From NCBI RefSeq assembly GCF_016907835.1, contig NZ_JAFBCT010000001.1:2046001-2110000 (forward strand): 64,000 bases of DNA, in the 5' to 3' direction. Below, in pieces: positions 43,778 through 54,700 of the stretch. A program made the position numbers and the translations under genes. The notes beneath the pieces were generated by a model. The model saw nothing but the letters and a program-made list of their open reading frames with translations, was not told where the DNA came from and did no database searches. Source of the DNA: Agromyces cerinus. GTDB lineage: Bacteria; Actinomycetota; Actinomycetes; Actinomycetales; Microbacteriaceae. Position 1 is the stretch's first letter. Each line of letters starts with the position of its first letter.

Positions 43778-45444
43778 TCCATGCCTTCCGCAGCCTTGCG
43801 TCCGCCGGCGAGCTCGACGAATCGGTCTTCGAGGGTCTGCCCGGCACGCACCTCGTCGAGTGTGCCCGCCGCGAGCACGCGCCCGGCCACCACGATCGCC
43901 GCCGAGTCGCAGACGCGCTCGATGAGGTCCATGCCGTGGCTCGAGAGCACGACCGTGCCACCGCCCGCGACGTAGCGCTCGAGGATCTCGGTGAGGTTCG
44001 CGGCGGAGACGGGGTCGACGGACTCGAACGGCTCGTCGAGCACGAGGAGGCGAGGCGAATGGATCATGGCGCAGGCGAGCGCGATCTTCTTCGTCATGCC
44101 CGCGGAGTAGTCGGCGACGAGCCGGTCAACGGCGTCGTCGAGGCCGAATGCCGCGATCAGGTCGGCGCTGCGCTCACGCACGGTGCGACTGTCGAGCCCG
44201 CGGAGCTCCCCCGAGTAGTAGAGGAGCTGCGCACCGGTCAACCGGTCGAAGAGCCGCAGCCGGTCGGGCAGCACGCCGGTGGCGCGCTTGGCCGCCTGAG
44301 GGTGCGCCCAGGCGTCGATGTCGTGGATGCGCACCGTGCCCGCGTCGGGGCGGAGGAGGCCCGTGACCATCGAGAGGGTCGTCGTCTTGCCGGCGCCGTT
44401 CGGACCGACGATGCCGAAGAACGAACCGGCGCGCACATCGAGGCTGATGCCGTCGACGGCGGTGTTCTCGCCGAACTTCTTCACGAGCCCCTCGATCGCG
44501 AGCACCTTCGGCGCGCTCGCCGGCGGTGCGCTGCGGGCCGGGCGCAGCGAGCGCTTCTTCCGCGCAGCGGGCTTCTTCACGGGCTGGATCACGGCGACGG
44601 CCTGAGCTGAACTGCCGGATGCCGCGGTGCCGCTCGTCTCCTCGACCGGCGGCGAGGCCTCGACGGGCGGGGCGGCGGCGCTGGATGCTTCTGCGACGAC
44701 TGGCGCCGGGGCCACGACGGCCTCAGCGGCGGCTGCCTCGGCGGCGGCGGCCTCGGCGGCGGCTGCCGCAACCGTGACTGCCGCGGCGGCTGCAGCCGGG
44801 CGCCTCGGCGCGCGCTCGACGGTCTCCTCGTCGATCTCGGAGCGGACCGCGGGTGTCTCGGGCACCACCGGCGGCTCGGACACCGTCGCGGCGGCGGTGT
44901 CGGGAGCCTTGCGCGTGGGCCGCTCGGCCGCGGTGGTCTCGGTGGTGAGTGCCGCGGCGACCTGCTGCGATCGGCGCCGCGATGCTGCTGTGGCAACCGC
45001 CTCGGTGCGACGGCTCGCGCCGTCTGCTGTGGTCTCGGCGGCCGACGCGCGCGGCGTTCTCGTGGTCTTCGCAGCTTCGCCGCGAGTCGCGGCGGCCTTC
45101 GCCGAGGCGGAGCGCGATGCCGCCGTGCGCTTGGAGGCCGGCCCGCTCTCGGTCGGCGAGCCCTCTGCGGGCTCGGCGGCGTCGGCCGCCTGCTTCTTCG
45201 CGGCGGCCGTCTTCGCCGCAGCCGTCTTCGCAGCGGCAGTCTTCGCCGCGGCGGTCTTCGCCGCCGTCGTCTTCGCAGCGGTCGTCTTCGCCGCCGCAGC
45301 AGTCGTCTTCGGAGCGGCCGTGCGCGCGGGGCGCTTCGCCGTCGCCGCCGACCGCGCCGGCTGGGACTCCGTCGTCTCGGTCGCCCCCGCGCCGGTGCCT
45401 TCGGCAGTTTCGTCGTCGTGTTCGGAGCGCGAAACGGAAGTCAC
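43753..45444 (-). CDS. ABC exporter ATPase with long Ala/Lys-rich N-terminal tail
   Basis: 563 residues. Residues about 310-545 are a normal ABC-2 ATPase: Walker A GPNGAGKTTT, signature YSAGMTKKIALA (for LSGGQ), Walker B LLVLDEPFESVD and H-loop SSHGMDLIE. Residues 1-305 are low complexity: KTTAA/KTAAA pentapeptides (about 45-83), then Arg/Lys/Ser/Ala-rich, Ala/Glu-rich, and a basic patch KKPAARKKRSLRPARS before the ATPase. This tail resembles histone H1-like and HupB tails, not any ABC domain. A TAGGTT -10-like hexamer (45451-45456) sits seven bases before the GTG start, suggesting a leaderless mRNA. Coding bias continues through the tail, so it is [10 protein letters not shown]. Confidence 0.85.
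   Translation of the reverse strand: MTSVSRSEHDDETAEGTGAGATETTESQPARSAATAKRPARTAAPKTTAAAAKTTAAKTTAAKTAAAKTAAAKTAAAKTAAAKKQAADAAEPAEGSPTESGPASKRTAASRSASAKAAATRGEAAKTTRTPRASAAETTADGASRRTEAVATAASRRRSQQVAAALTTETTAAERPTRKAPDTAAATVSEPPVVPETPAVRSEIDEETVERAPRRPAAAAAAVTVAAAAAEAAAAEAAAAEAVVAPAPVVAEASSAAAPPVEASPPVEETSGTAASGSSAQAVAVIQPVKKPAARKKRSLRPARSAPPASAPKVLAIEGLVKKFGENTAVDGISLDVRAGSFFGIVGPNGAGKTTTLSMVTGLLRPDAGTVRIHDIDAWAHPQAAKRATGVLPDRLRLFDRLTGAQLLYYSGELRGLDSRTVRERSADLIAAFGLDDAVDRLVADYSAGMTKKIALACAMIHSPRLLVLDEPFESVDPVSAANLTEILERYVAGGGTVVLSSHGMDLIERVCDSAAIVVAGRVLAAGTLDEVRAGQTLEDRFVELAGGRKAAEGMEWLHSFSD
45194..45312 (-). repeat. Tandem 15-bp coding repeats (KTxAA)
   Basis: About seven imperfect copies of a 15-bp unit (GTCTTCGCCGCAGCC-like on the plus strand) encode KTTAA and KTAAA in the ATPase tail. 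Copy-number change by slippage keeps the frame, so length may vary among strains. Confidence 0.8.
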
Positions 45445-45701
45445 CCAGACAACCTATCAACCAGCGCCGCCGTTGCGAGCCTTGTCGCACGGCGAATGCC
45501 GAGGGAGACTGGGTATCGGCTGAGCGTCGTATCACGATCCCACTACGACCTTGTCCCCCGGATGGTGGGCGGCAGGCGCCCCCGTTATCCTGATTTACGG
45601 CATAACGGCGTGTCCATATGTGAACTTCCGGATGAAATCCGGGCCAATCCTCGGCGACGAGGAGGGGGGCCCGGGGCATCCGACCCACCGAAGGAGATGC
45701 A

Positions 45702-46391
45702 GTGACCCAGATCGTGATTCTCGCGGCCGGCATGGGGAGCCGGCTCGGGCGATCCCTCCCCAAGCCCCTCACCGAGCTCAGCGACGGCCGCACCATCATG
45801 CGCCAGCAGTTCGACAACGTCGAGCACGCGTTCGGCAGCAACGCCGGCGTGACCATCGTCGTCGGCTACAAGCTCGAGCACATCATCGAGGCGTTCCCGC
45901 AGGCGTCGTTCGTCTACAACGAGGAGTACGACCAGACGAACACCTCGAAGAGCCTCATGCGCGCCCTCGCGGCGTCGCAGCCCGGCGGCGTGCTCTGGAT
46001 GAACGGCGACGTCGTCTTCGACCCGAGCATCCTCGACCGTGCGCTGCCCTACATCGCGCGCGACCAGTCCTTCGTCACGGTCAACACCTCGAAGGTGTCC
46101 GACGAAGAGGTGAAGTACACGACGAGCGCCGAGGGCTACATCAAGGAGCTCTCCAAGACCGTCAAGGGCGGTCTCGGCGAGGCCGTCGGCATCAACTACA
46201 TCTCGAGCCGCGACAAGGCGACGTTCCTCGCCCACCTGCAGCGCGTCGGCGACCAGGACTACTTCGAGCGCGGCCTCGAGCTCGCGATCGAGCAGAACGG
46301 CATCCTCGTCGAGCCGATGGACATCTCCGACCTCTACGCGGTCGAGATCGACTTCGCCGAAGACCTGGAGCGCGCGAACCACTTCGTGTGA
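45702..46391 (+). CDS. Nucleotidyltransferase, phosphocholine/sugar cytidylyltransferase-like
   Basis: 229-residue NTP transferase with an LicC-like layout: nucleotide loop ILAAGMGSRLG, then LPKPLTEL with a Lys, WMNGDVVFDPS (metal Asp) and EIDFAEDLERAN at the end. Such enzymes activate choline phosphate, glycerol phosphate or sugar phosphates with CTP. Its place beside the TagG/TagH genes suggests an activated precursor for the exported surface polymer. GTG at 45702 has AAGGAG five bases upstream. A strong terminator follows. Confidence 0.82.
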   Translation: MTQIVILAAGMGSRLGRSLPKPLTELSDGRTIMRQQFDNVEHAFGSNAGVTIVVGYKLEHIIEAFPQASFVYNEEYDQTNTSKSLMRALAASQPGGVLWMNGDVVFDPSILDRALPYIARDQSFVTVNTSKVSDEEVKYTTSAEGYIKELSKTVKGGLGEAVGINYISSRDKATFLAHLQRVGDQDYFERGLELAIEQNGILVEPMDISDLYAVEIDFAEDLERANHFV

Positions 46392-46420
46392 CCTGCACCA
46401 CAGCAACAGCACTGAAGCAG

Positions 46421-46457
46421 AGAAGAGCGGATGCCACGAGGCATCCGCTCTTCTTTG
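46421..46457. terminator. Bidirectional GGATGCC-type terminator
   Basis: Perfect 15-bp stem AGAAGAGCGGATGCC with loop ACGA and its complement, then TTTG on the plus strand. It separates the convergent cytidylyltransferase and YkoE-like genes. It is the best rho-independent terminator of the GGATGCC series. Confidence 0.85.
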
Positions 46458-46480
46458 TGCTCTCTTTCGTCTCGCTCGCC

Positions 46481-47023
46481 TCAGGAGGTCAGCGTGCGGG
46501 CGACGCCCGCTCGAGCGAGTGACGCGGCGATCACCCGACCCAGCCAGGTGAACGCGATGGGGCTGAGGGCGAACATCGCGAGATAGAGGGTCCAGAACCA
46601 CGGCGCGTAGTGCTCGGGCCCGAGGGCGATGAAGGTGCCTGCGGCGAGGATCAGACCGGATGCCCCTGCCGCAACGTAGTACAGCCACGGCGACCAGTTC
46701 TTGTACCGCGTGATGAAGAAGGGCAGCTCGAGGAGCGCGCCGACCAGGAGGCCGGTGCCGAGGAAGCGCAGGATCCAGTGGGGGGCGAACGCCGCACCGA
46801 CGAGGCCGGCGATGAATCCGGTGAGGATGCCGACGCCCGGGCGCTTCAGCAGTGCGAGCGCCACGGCGCTCGGCAGGAAGTGCGAGCCGATCGTGATGCC
46901 GTAGAGCATCGGGGCGATGCCGGCGATGAGTCCGGCGGCGTAGCCCGCCCCGGCGGCGAACAGGCCGCCGCCCACACCGATGGCGGCGCAGCTCAGAATC
47001 ACGCGGGTGCTGGTGCGGTGCAC
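46481..47023 (-). CDS. YkoE-like ECF-transporter substrate component (tentative)
   Basis: 180-residue membrane protein with five or six hydrophobic helices, beginning HRTSTRVILSCAAIGVGGG, similar in size and N-terminal pattern to YkoE, the S component of a thiamine-precursor ECF importer. GTG at 47023 has AAGGAG about four bases upstream, which favours it over an earlier in-frame start at 47089. No ATPase or T component is adjacent, and I saw no TPP riboswitch in its leader. It could be a general membrane protein; the YkoE assignment is inference. Confidence 0.6.
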   Translation of the reverse strand: MHRTSTRVILSCAAIGVGGGLFAAGAGYAAGLIAGIAPMLYGITIGSHFLPSAVALALLKRPGVGILTGFIAGLVGAAFAPHWILRFLGTGLLVGALLELPFFITRYKNWSPWLYYVAAGASGLILAAGTFIALGPEHYAPWFWTLYLAMFALSPIAFTWLGRVIAASLARAGVARTLTS

Positions 47024-47105
47024 GAGGCTCCTTCCGACTGGGCTCGGCACTTGCCACCCGTCTGAGACAAATCTACCCCGGCTCGGCATCTACGATGAGA
47101 GCGTG

Positions 47106-47924
47106 ATGAGCACGGTGTCGAACGCATACGGTGATGCCCATCCGCTGCAGCGGACGCCGTGGGACAGGTACCGTCATTCGCTCTGGCTGCTCACGACCCG
47201 CGACCTGAAGGTGCGCTACTCGACGTCGGCCCTCGGCTACGTGTGGTCGGTGCTCGATCCGCTCGTGATGGCGGGCATCTACTGGTTCGTCTTCACCCAG
47301 GTCTTCCAACGGCCGGTGGGCACCGAGCCCTATCTCGTCTTCCTGCTGTCGGCCCTGCTGCCGTGGATGTGGTTCAACGGCTCGGTCTCGGACTCGACGC
47401 GCGCGTTCCTGAAGGACGCCAAGCTCGTGCGCTCGACGATGATCCCCCGCACGATCTGGGTCAACCGCATCGTGCTGTCGAAGGGCATCGAGTTCCTGCT
47501 CGCCCTGCCGGTGCTCGCGCTGTTCGCCGTGATCTTCCGCGACGAGCTCCGGCTGCACTGGGAGCTCGTGCTCTTCCCGCTCGCCATCGTGCTGCAGGCG
47601 GTGCTGACCGCGGGCGTCGCCCTGATCGTGGCACCGCTCGTCGTCTTCTTCCGCGACCTCGAGCGGGCGGTCAAGCTCGCACTGCGGTTCCTGTTCTACG
47701 CCTCCCCCATCATCTACGGCGTCACCGACCTGCCGCCGCAGCTGCACTTCTGGGCGGCGTTCAACCCGCTCTCGGGCATCTTCGGCCTCTACCGGGCAGG
47801 GTTCTACCCCGACGAGCTCGACTGGTTCAACGTCGCGATCTCCGCACTCATGTCGCTCGCGATCCTCGCGGTGGGACTGTGGGTGTTCCGTTCCGCCGAA
47901 CGCCAAGTCCTGAAGGAGATCTGA
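47106..47924 (+). CDS. ABC polymer exporter permease (TagG/Wzm-like)
   Basis: 272-residue ABC-2 permease with six helices: LLTTRDLKVRYSTSALGYVWSVLDPLVMAGIYWFVF marks the start and first helix of the TagG/RfbA/Wzm family. These export teichoic acids or O-antigen-like polymers through a channel formed with a TagH ATPase. Next gene is that ATPase, one base after the stop. ATG at 47106 is chosen; a GTG three bases upstream is possible. Confidence 0.9.
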   Translation: MSTVSNAYGDAHPLQRTPWDRYRHSLWLLTTRDLKVRYSTSALGYVWSVLDPLVMAGIYWFVFTQVFQRPVGTEPYLVFLLSALLPWMWFNGSVSDSTRAFLKDAKLVRSTMIPRTIWVNRIVLSKGIEFLLALPVLALFAVIFRDELRLHWELVLFPLAIVLQAVLTAGVALIVAPLVVFFRDLERAVKLALRFLFYASPIIYGVTDLPPQLHFWAAFNPLSGIFGLYRAGFYPDELDWFNVAISALMSLAILAVGLWVFRSAERQVLKEI

Positions 47925-47925
47925 T

Positions 47926-48687
47926 TTGGATGCCTCGACCGCCGCATCCTCGGCCCCCTTCGCCATCCGCACCACCGGACTCGGCATCCGGTTCCGGCGA
48001 AACCGCCGCGGGCGGCGCTCGTTCAAGGACCTCCTCGCCGGCCGCCGCCGTCGCACGCGTCCCGGGGAGTTCTGGGCGTTGCGCGACGTCTCCATCGAGG
48101 TGCGACCCGGCGAGGCGATCGGAGTCGTCGGCCGCAACGGCCAGGGCAAGTCGACACTGCTGAAGCTCGTCGCGGGCGTCATGATCGCCGACGAGGGCAC
48201 CGTCGAGATCACCGGCGGCGTCGCCCCCCTCATCGAGATCACCGGCGGGTTCGTCGACGACCTCACCGTGCGCGACAACGTCTACCTGACGGCCGGACTG
48301 CACGGCATGACGAACGCGCAGATCGATGCGAAGTTCGACGAGATCATCGAGTTCGCCGACATCGGCGACTTCCTCGAAACGCCCTACAAGCATCTCTCGA
48401 GCGGCATGAAGGTGCGCATCGCCTTCGCCGTGATCTCCCAGCTCGAAGAGCCGATCATGCTCGTCGACGAAGTGCTCGCCGTGGGCGACAAGGCGTTCCG
48501 CGAGAAGTGCTACCGCCGCATCGACGAACTGCTCGCCGGCGGTCGCACGCTCTTCTTCGTCTCGCACAACGAACGCGACCTCCGCCGGTTCTGCACGCGC
48601 GGCCTCTACCTCGACAAGGGCTCCCTCGTGCTCGACGCCCCCATCGACGAGGTGCTCGCGCGCTACAACGCCGAACACGGCGCATAG
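47926..48687 (+). CDS. ABC polymer exporter ATPase (TagH/Wzt-like)
   Basis: 253-residue ATPase of the polysaccharide/teichoic-acid exporters. Walker A GRNGQGKST, signature LSSGMKVRIAFA, Walker B IMLVDEVLAVGD and H-loop FVSHNERDLRRFC match the TagH/Wzt subfamily, in which the LSSGM form of the signature is usual. There is no C-terminal carbohydrate-binding domain. TTG at 47926 is the start with AAGGAG seven bases upstream. Works with the permease encoded just before. Confidence 0.92.
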   Translation: MDASTAASSAPFAIRTTGLGIRFRRNRRGRRSFKDLLAGRRRRTRPGEFWALRDVSIEVRPGEAIGVVGRNGQGKSTLLKLVAGVMIADEGTVEITGGVAPLIEITGGFVDDLTVRDNVYLTAGLHGMTNAQIDAKFDEIIEFADIGDFLETPYKHLSSGMKVRIAFAVISQLEEPIMLVDEVLAVGDKAFREKCYRRIDELLAGGRTLFFVSHNERDLRRFCTRGLYLDKGSLVLDAPIDEVLARYNAEHGA

Positions 48688-48724
48688 GCGGATGCCGCGG
48701 GTTCGGGGCCCCGCGACATCCGCG
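48688..48724. terminator. Imperfect GGATGCC-like hairpin after the exporter ATPase
   Basis: GCGGATG (48688-48694) pairs with CATCCGC (48717-48723-48724 region) and CGCGGG with CCCGCG inside, giving an imperfect stem. It ends the exporter genes and the convergent giant gene. Confidence 0.55.
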
Positions 48725-48730
48725 GCGCCG

Positions 48731-51700
48731 TCAGTCGCTCGTGCAGATGAAGTCCTCGAAGTGGCCGGGTGTGCCCGAGAACGCCTTGCCGGTGTTGTTC
48801 TTCAGGTCCTTCGTGTAGACGATCGCCGCCTCCCGATACGCGGAGCCGCCTGAGGCCTGCACGTCGCCGAGCGTCGGGGCGCCGTCGAAGTCGGCGCGGG
48901 CGCCCGTCACGTAGGCGAGCTTCTCGAGCCCGAGCAGGTTGTTCGGGTCGATCTTGCGCACGTCGTTCCAGCCGCCGTAGGCCGAGTTGCACGCGGTGTA
49001 CAGGTTGTACGCACCGCCCCAGTCGAGCAGCTTGTCGCCGTCGTTCGGGCCGTTGGCCGAGACATCCGCCTGCAGCACGTCGCGATCCCAGCCGCCGTAC
49101 TGCCAGTCGGTGCCGTGGTGGTGCTGCCGGGTCTCTGCACCGGTGTTCTCGGGTGCGGTGTCGGCGTAGGCCGCCACCATCGTGCCCCACACCGCCGGGT
49201 CGACGCCCGGGCGCGGCTGGTAGTCGATGATGTCGGCGCCGGCCTCGGTCGCGTTCGCGCCGAAGCCGCCGAACAGCACGTCGATCCACTCCCCGTTCGC
49301 ACCGGGAGCGTTCCGGCCCGGGAGATCGGGCGTGGCGATCGCCGGGTTGCCGCGCCCGCCCCACATGACGTCGGCCCCGTCGTCGCCGTAGGCGTAGTCG
49401 CCGCCGGAGTCGCCGTTCATGAGGTCGGCACCCTCGCCGCCGTGCATCGAGTCGTGGCCGGGGCCACCGCGCATGCGGTCGGCACCGCCGGCCTCGTGCC
49501 CGTTCGAGACGAGCACCGAACCGTCCCGGTCGTGCGTGAGCGAGGTGCCGCGGTAGAGCGAGTGCGCCTCGAACGGGTGCAGCACCGCGTCCTGCGCGCC
49601 CGAGTCGGGCCCGCCGAGGTTGATGCCGGGAGGGCCCTGGCTCGTGTGGGTGAGGATGTCCGGGTCGTCCGCGTCGCCGCCGTCGGCCTCGACGAAGCGG
49701 GTCTGCACGCCGCCGCGGTCGCCGACCATGGCGTCCTCGCCATCGCCGCCCCACATCGTGTCGGCACCGAGCTCGCCGAACTGGTCGTCGTCGCCGTCCT
49801 CTCCGAAGAGCCGGTCGTCCCCGTCCTGACCCCACTGGCTGTCGTCGCCGTCGCCCGCTCCCGCGGAGATCAACGGGTTCGTGCCGTTGCCGCCGAAGAT
49901 GAGGTCGGCGCCCCAGACGCCCGCCCCCGCGGGGGCCCCGACGTCGTACCGGGTCACGTCGCGCTCGATGACGGCCGAGCCGTCGGCGGGCGGCTCGTTG
50001 TCGGGGTAGCGCTCCTCGTACACGGCGTACGCGGCATCCGACCCCTCGCCTTCGACGGTGCGGTTCAGTTCGCCGTTGTCGCCGAGCTGGAAGTCCGCTT
50101 CACCGTCGCCGAAGAGCCAGTCGCCCGAATCCCGGTGACCCGAGAGGTTCGAGCCGCCGAACTGGTCGTCCTGGCCGTCCGCCTCGGGCGGGCCGACGAG
50201 GTCGGCTCCGACGCTCGGGGTACCGGGCAGGCCCGCCGGCGGCGAGACGATCGCGGGCAGCACGCCCCCGACCTCCGGCGGCAGGGTGATGCCGCCGTAC
50301 AGGTCGAATGGCCGGTCGCCGACGACGACGTCGGCTCCGCCGTTGCCGTGCTGGAAGTCGGCGCCGCCGTCGCCGAACAGGAAGTCGTTGCCGTCCTGCC
50401 CGAACTCGGCGTCGACGCCCGAGCCGCCGTTGACGATGTCGCGCCCGAATTCGCTGGCGACCGGTCCGTCGAGATCGTGGATGACCAGACCCCGTCGCGT
50501 CTCCACGCCGAGCTGACTCGTCACGTAGTGGAATTCAGCGGGTGCCGGGGTGTCGAGCGCCGGGCACGAGCTCGGGTCGAATTCGACGCCGGGCACGTCG
50601 CGCACGATGCAGGCGTTGTCGCCCGTCGCCACGTCGGCGCCGCCGCCTCCCCACAGCACGTCGCCCGAGTCGGGCTGGTCGGGGAACGAGGAACCGCCGA
50701 TGAGGTCGTCCTCGTCGTCGTTGCCTTCGAGCCAGTCACCGTCCTGGTCGCCCTCGACGAGGTCGTCGTGCGCGTTGCCCTGCACGAGGTCGTTGCCGCC
50801 CTCGCCGAACATCCGGTCGTTCTCGTCGTTGCCGAGCATGTAGTCACCGCCCGAGACGGTGTCGAGGCTCGCGCCGCTCTTCTCGGTGTCGAGCAGCTCC
50901 ACCTCGCGGAACACGCCGCCCGTCACGGGGTCGGTGCGCCAGGCATCGGGGTCGTCGGGGTCGGGCTCGCGCGTCAGGACGGCGTTGTCGCCGGTCATGA
51001 CGTCGTCTTCGCCGTTGCCCTGCATCTCGATCTCGCCCTCGTCGGGCGCGAGGTTCGCGCCGTCGGGGTCGGCCTGCGGGTTCACCGGCGAGGAGCCGCC
51101 GATGAGGTCGTCGGCACCGTCGCTCGGGTGGTCGGAGTCCTCGTTGAAGCCGAAGATCCGGTCCTGTCCCCCGTTGCCCTCGAGATGGTCGTCGTGCGCA
51201 CCGCCGCGCAGCGTGTCGGCGGCATTGCCGCCGAAGGCGCGGTCGTCGCCGCCCGTCGACCACGGGGCATCCACCGTGTCGAAGTCGCCCCAGATGAGAT
51301 CGCCTCCGCCGGTCGCCGGTGCGACGAGCACGATGTCGACGTCGGGCGAGCCGTTCGGGGTGCGGGGGTCCCATCCGCCGTCGGGCGGTTCGACCGCCCG
51401 GGCGGCCGGCGACATGACGCCGCGGTCGCCGACGATGTCGTCGGGACCGGCGCCGCCGACCAGGACGTCGCCGTCGAGCTCGCCGAACAACTGGTCGTAG
51501 TCCTCGGCGCCGTACAGGGTGTCGACCGCGTCCTGGCCGTGGAACTCGTCGGAGCCCGTGCCGCCGTCGCCCGTGTCGGGCCCGTAGGTGCTCGAGTCCG
51601 CCGAGGGGGTGATCGTCACGTCGTCGAGGGCGTCGAGCGTGCCCTCGATGTCGATGTCGACGTCGTCGCCGAACGCCCGGTCGTCGTCGGGCCCGCCGTA

Positions 51701-54700
51701 CATGGTGTCGCCGACGTCGGCGCCCGTCAGGTCGTCGTGGCCGCCGATGATGAGGTCGATCCCCTCCTGGCCGTGCAGCTGGTCGCCGCCCGCGTTGCCG
51801 AAGACCACGTCGTCGCCCGGTCCGCCGAAGCCGAAGTCGGCGTCGGCGTCGCCCCAGACCTCGTCGTCGTCGGTCTCGCCGTTCAGCTGGTCGCCGCCGC
51901 CGTTGCCGTGCACGAGGTCGGGCCCTGCGCCGCCGTACGCGAAGTCGGCACCGCCTTCACCGTAGATCCGATCGGCGCCGCCGTCGCCGGCGAGCCTCGG
52001 ATCACCGGCGCCCGCGGTCTCGCTCGGGTGCGCGACCCGCGCCCCGGGCCCGCCGTCGATCGTGCCGTTGTCGCCGAGCACGAGGTCGGCGCCGTCGCCG
52101 CCGGCGGCGGTGTCGCCGCCCATGGTCGAGCCGTCGGCACCGTCACCGTCGCCGACGAGTTCGTCGTCGCCGGCGTCACCGGTGATCGTGTCGGCGCCGG
52201 GGCCACCCCACAGCTTGTCTCCGTCGGCGCCGCCGCCGACCGCCGGGTCGTCGTCGGACTGGCCGTGCACCTCATCGGCGCCCGCCTCGCCCGCGAGTGC
52301 ATCGCCGCCGCGGCCGCCGTAGAGCAGGTCGGCGCCGCTCGAACCGAACACCTGGTCGGCGCCGTCGCCGCCCTGGATCCGGTCTGCGTCGGTGTCGACG
52401 CCCGATGCGACGAGCCGGAACCCGCCGAACAGCTCGTCAGCCGCTCCGCCGCCGAAGATCACGTCGGCACCGGCCTCGCCTTCGACGCGGTCCACGCCGT
52501 CGGTGCCGGGCGCCGCAGCACCCTCGGCGTCGACGGGGTCGTCCCACGGCGTCGCGTCGGGAGTGTCATCGCCGAAGAGCCGGTCCCCGCCGGCACCGCC
52601 GAGCACGGTGTCGGCACCCGGGCCACCGACGATGAGGTCGGCAGTGTCGAACTGGTTCGGCTTGCCCGACGGCGGTGTCACGCCGGGTGGCACCGAGAGC
52701 TTGTCCTTGCCGCCGCGGAGCGTGTCGTTGCCGGCGTCGCCGCGGAGCGTGTCGCCACCGAGTCCGCCGTCGACGGTGTCGTTGTCGCCGCCGCCGCGCA
52801 GGGTGTCGACGCCCTCGCCGCCGGTCACGGTGTCGCGACCGGTGCCCGTGCCGTCGTCGGCGTCGCCGGAAGCGGTGTTGGTTCCATCGCCCACGTTGAT
52901 CGTGTCGGCACCATCGCCGCCGTTGACCGTGTCGTCGCCGGCACCCGTGATGATGCGGTCGTCGCCGATGCCGAGGGTCTTCGCATCGACGGGGGCGCTG
53001 AAGGCCCACTCACCGTCGTCGGGCGGGTCGGATGACTCGGGGTTCAGGTCACCGGGCTTCGCGCCGGCGCCCGACCCGTTGAACAGGAACGAGTCGTTGC
53101 CGCCGAGTGCATCGATGATGCGCACGCCGGCGCCCTTCCTCGTCTCCGTGTACCCGAACGCGCTGATGCTGAACTCGTAGACGCCCGCCTGCGGCGTCTC
53201 GCTCAACTGATGCACCGTGAACGACTCGTTCTCGACGTCCATGAACGCACCGCGGTCGACGGCGCGTGAGCCGACGTTCAGCACGACCCAGCCGCCCTCC
53301 TCGGCCGCGAGCACCGGGGTCTGGTTCGCGCACGATGACGAGAACTCGAAGAGGGTCACCTCGGCGAGCCGCCAGCTGTCGGAGTAGCAGAACGGGCACG
53401 GCCCGAACTCCGCGTAGACCTCGAGGAAGGCGATGAGCTTGCCCTCGATGTCGAAGAGGCAGATCGGCGTCTTGAACTTCGCGACGATCTCGTCGATGTG
53501 CATCCGGCCGTCTGCCTCGGGCGTGTCGTTCAGGTTGAGCCCGAAGGTGGCGGTGATGCCGCCCTTCACGCCGGCCTCCGCGATGAAGATGTCGAGCTTC
53601 GCTCCGGCCGTGATGGTGCCCGAGATCTCGAACTCGGCGACGTCCTTGCCCTCGGCGTCGAGGTCGGTGAGATAGAGGCTCTGCAGGAACGCGCTGCCCG
53701 CCTTGGTTGCGGCGTCGAGCGGACTGTCGACCTCGCCGCCGATGATCGATTCGGCGAGCATCCGGATGCCGCGGGTCGAGACGCCTCCGCCGACCTGGGC
53801 CTTCGCGTCGAGGGCACCGCCGATCGTGATGTACAGCACGCCGAAGAACGGCCCGAAGCTCTGCGTGTACTCCATGTGCACGGCGAGCGCATCCGGCCGC
53901 CACTCGACCACCGCGCAGTCCTTGCCGAGGAGCAGGCCGACCAGGCAGGTCGGGTCGTCGAACATCGGGAACGAGAAGTCCGATTCGCTCGGCGCGCTCT
54001 TCTGCCGCAGCTTGTCGAAGTCGTCGGAGGACCCGCCCAGCGCGGTGCCGACGGCTGCTTCGGGGTCGCCGGTCATCGCGGCCGAGCCCTTCACCGCGGT
54101 GAGCGCCTGATCCTGCGTGAGCGGGGCGCCGCGCGCCGTCTCGGGCGAGAGCTCGAGCTTGTCGACGAGCGGGAACGGCGAGCCGTCGGCGAGCCCCTCG
54201 ATCATCTCGAGGAAGTCGAAGAGCTGGTCGATGTCCTCCAGCAGCGAGACGTCGACGACGCCGAGCGCCTTCGCGAGGGTGACCATCGTGACCGGGTCGC
54301 CGCCGAAGTACTCCGACAGGTCGCTGATCACCGGAATCGGCGAGAAGAGGAACTCACGAACCGGCTTCGTCGGCGCGAGGATCGGGTCGAGCGTGCGCAG
54401 GACCTCGCCGAACAGCTTCGTGAACATCTGTCCGGGCGCGACGCCGATGTCGCGCAGCTCCAGCTCGAGATCCCCGGCCCCGCTGCCGTCGAACGCCCAG
54501 ACGAGTCCGAAATCGAGCTCGAAGGTCGGGAGGGTCGTGTTGACGTTGCCGCCCGTCGCGATGCCGGTGTCGATGTGGAGGTCGAGGTTGATGCCGCCCT
54601 CGATGCGCGGCTCGGTGAGCAGGTCGCCGATGTCGCCCGAGAGGAATGAACTGATCGGGATCACGCTCGTGCAGTGCGTGCCCGCGACGCCGGACCCGTA

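Noticed and set aside
45194-45312. Tandem 15-bp repeats as a CRISPR array
   Set aside because: There are no spacers and the repeats are in coding frame.
47024-47105. TPP riboswitch before the YkoE-like gene
   Set aside because: The conserved thi-box segments are absent.
49115-53035. A 1306-residue frame opposite the RTX repeats
   Set aside because: Val/Ala-rich mirror of the repeat DNA, no ribosome site or family motif.
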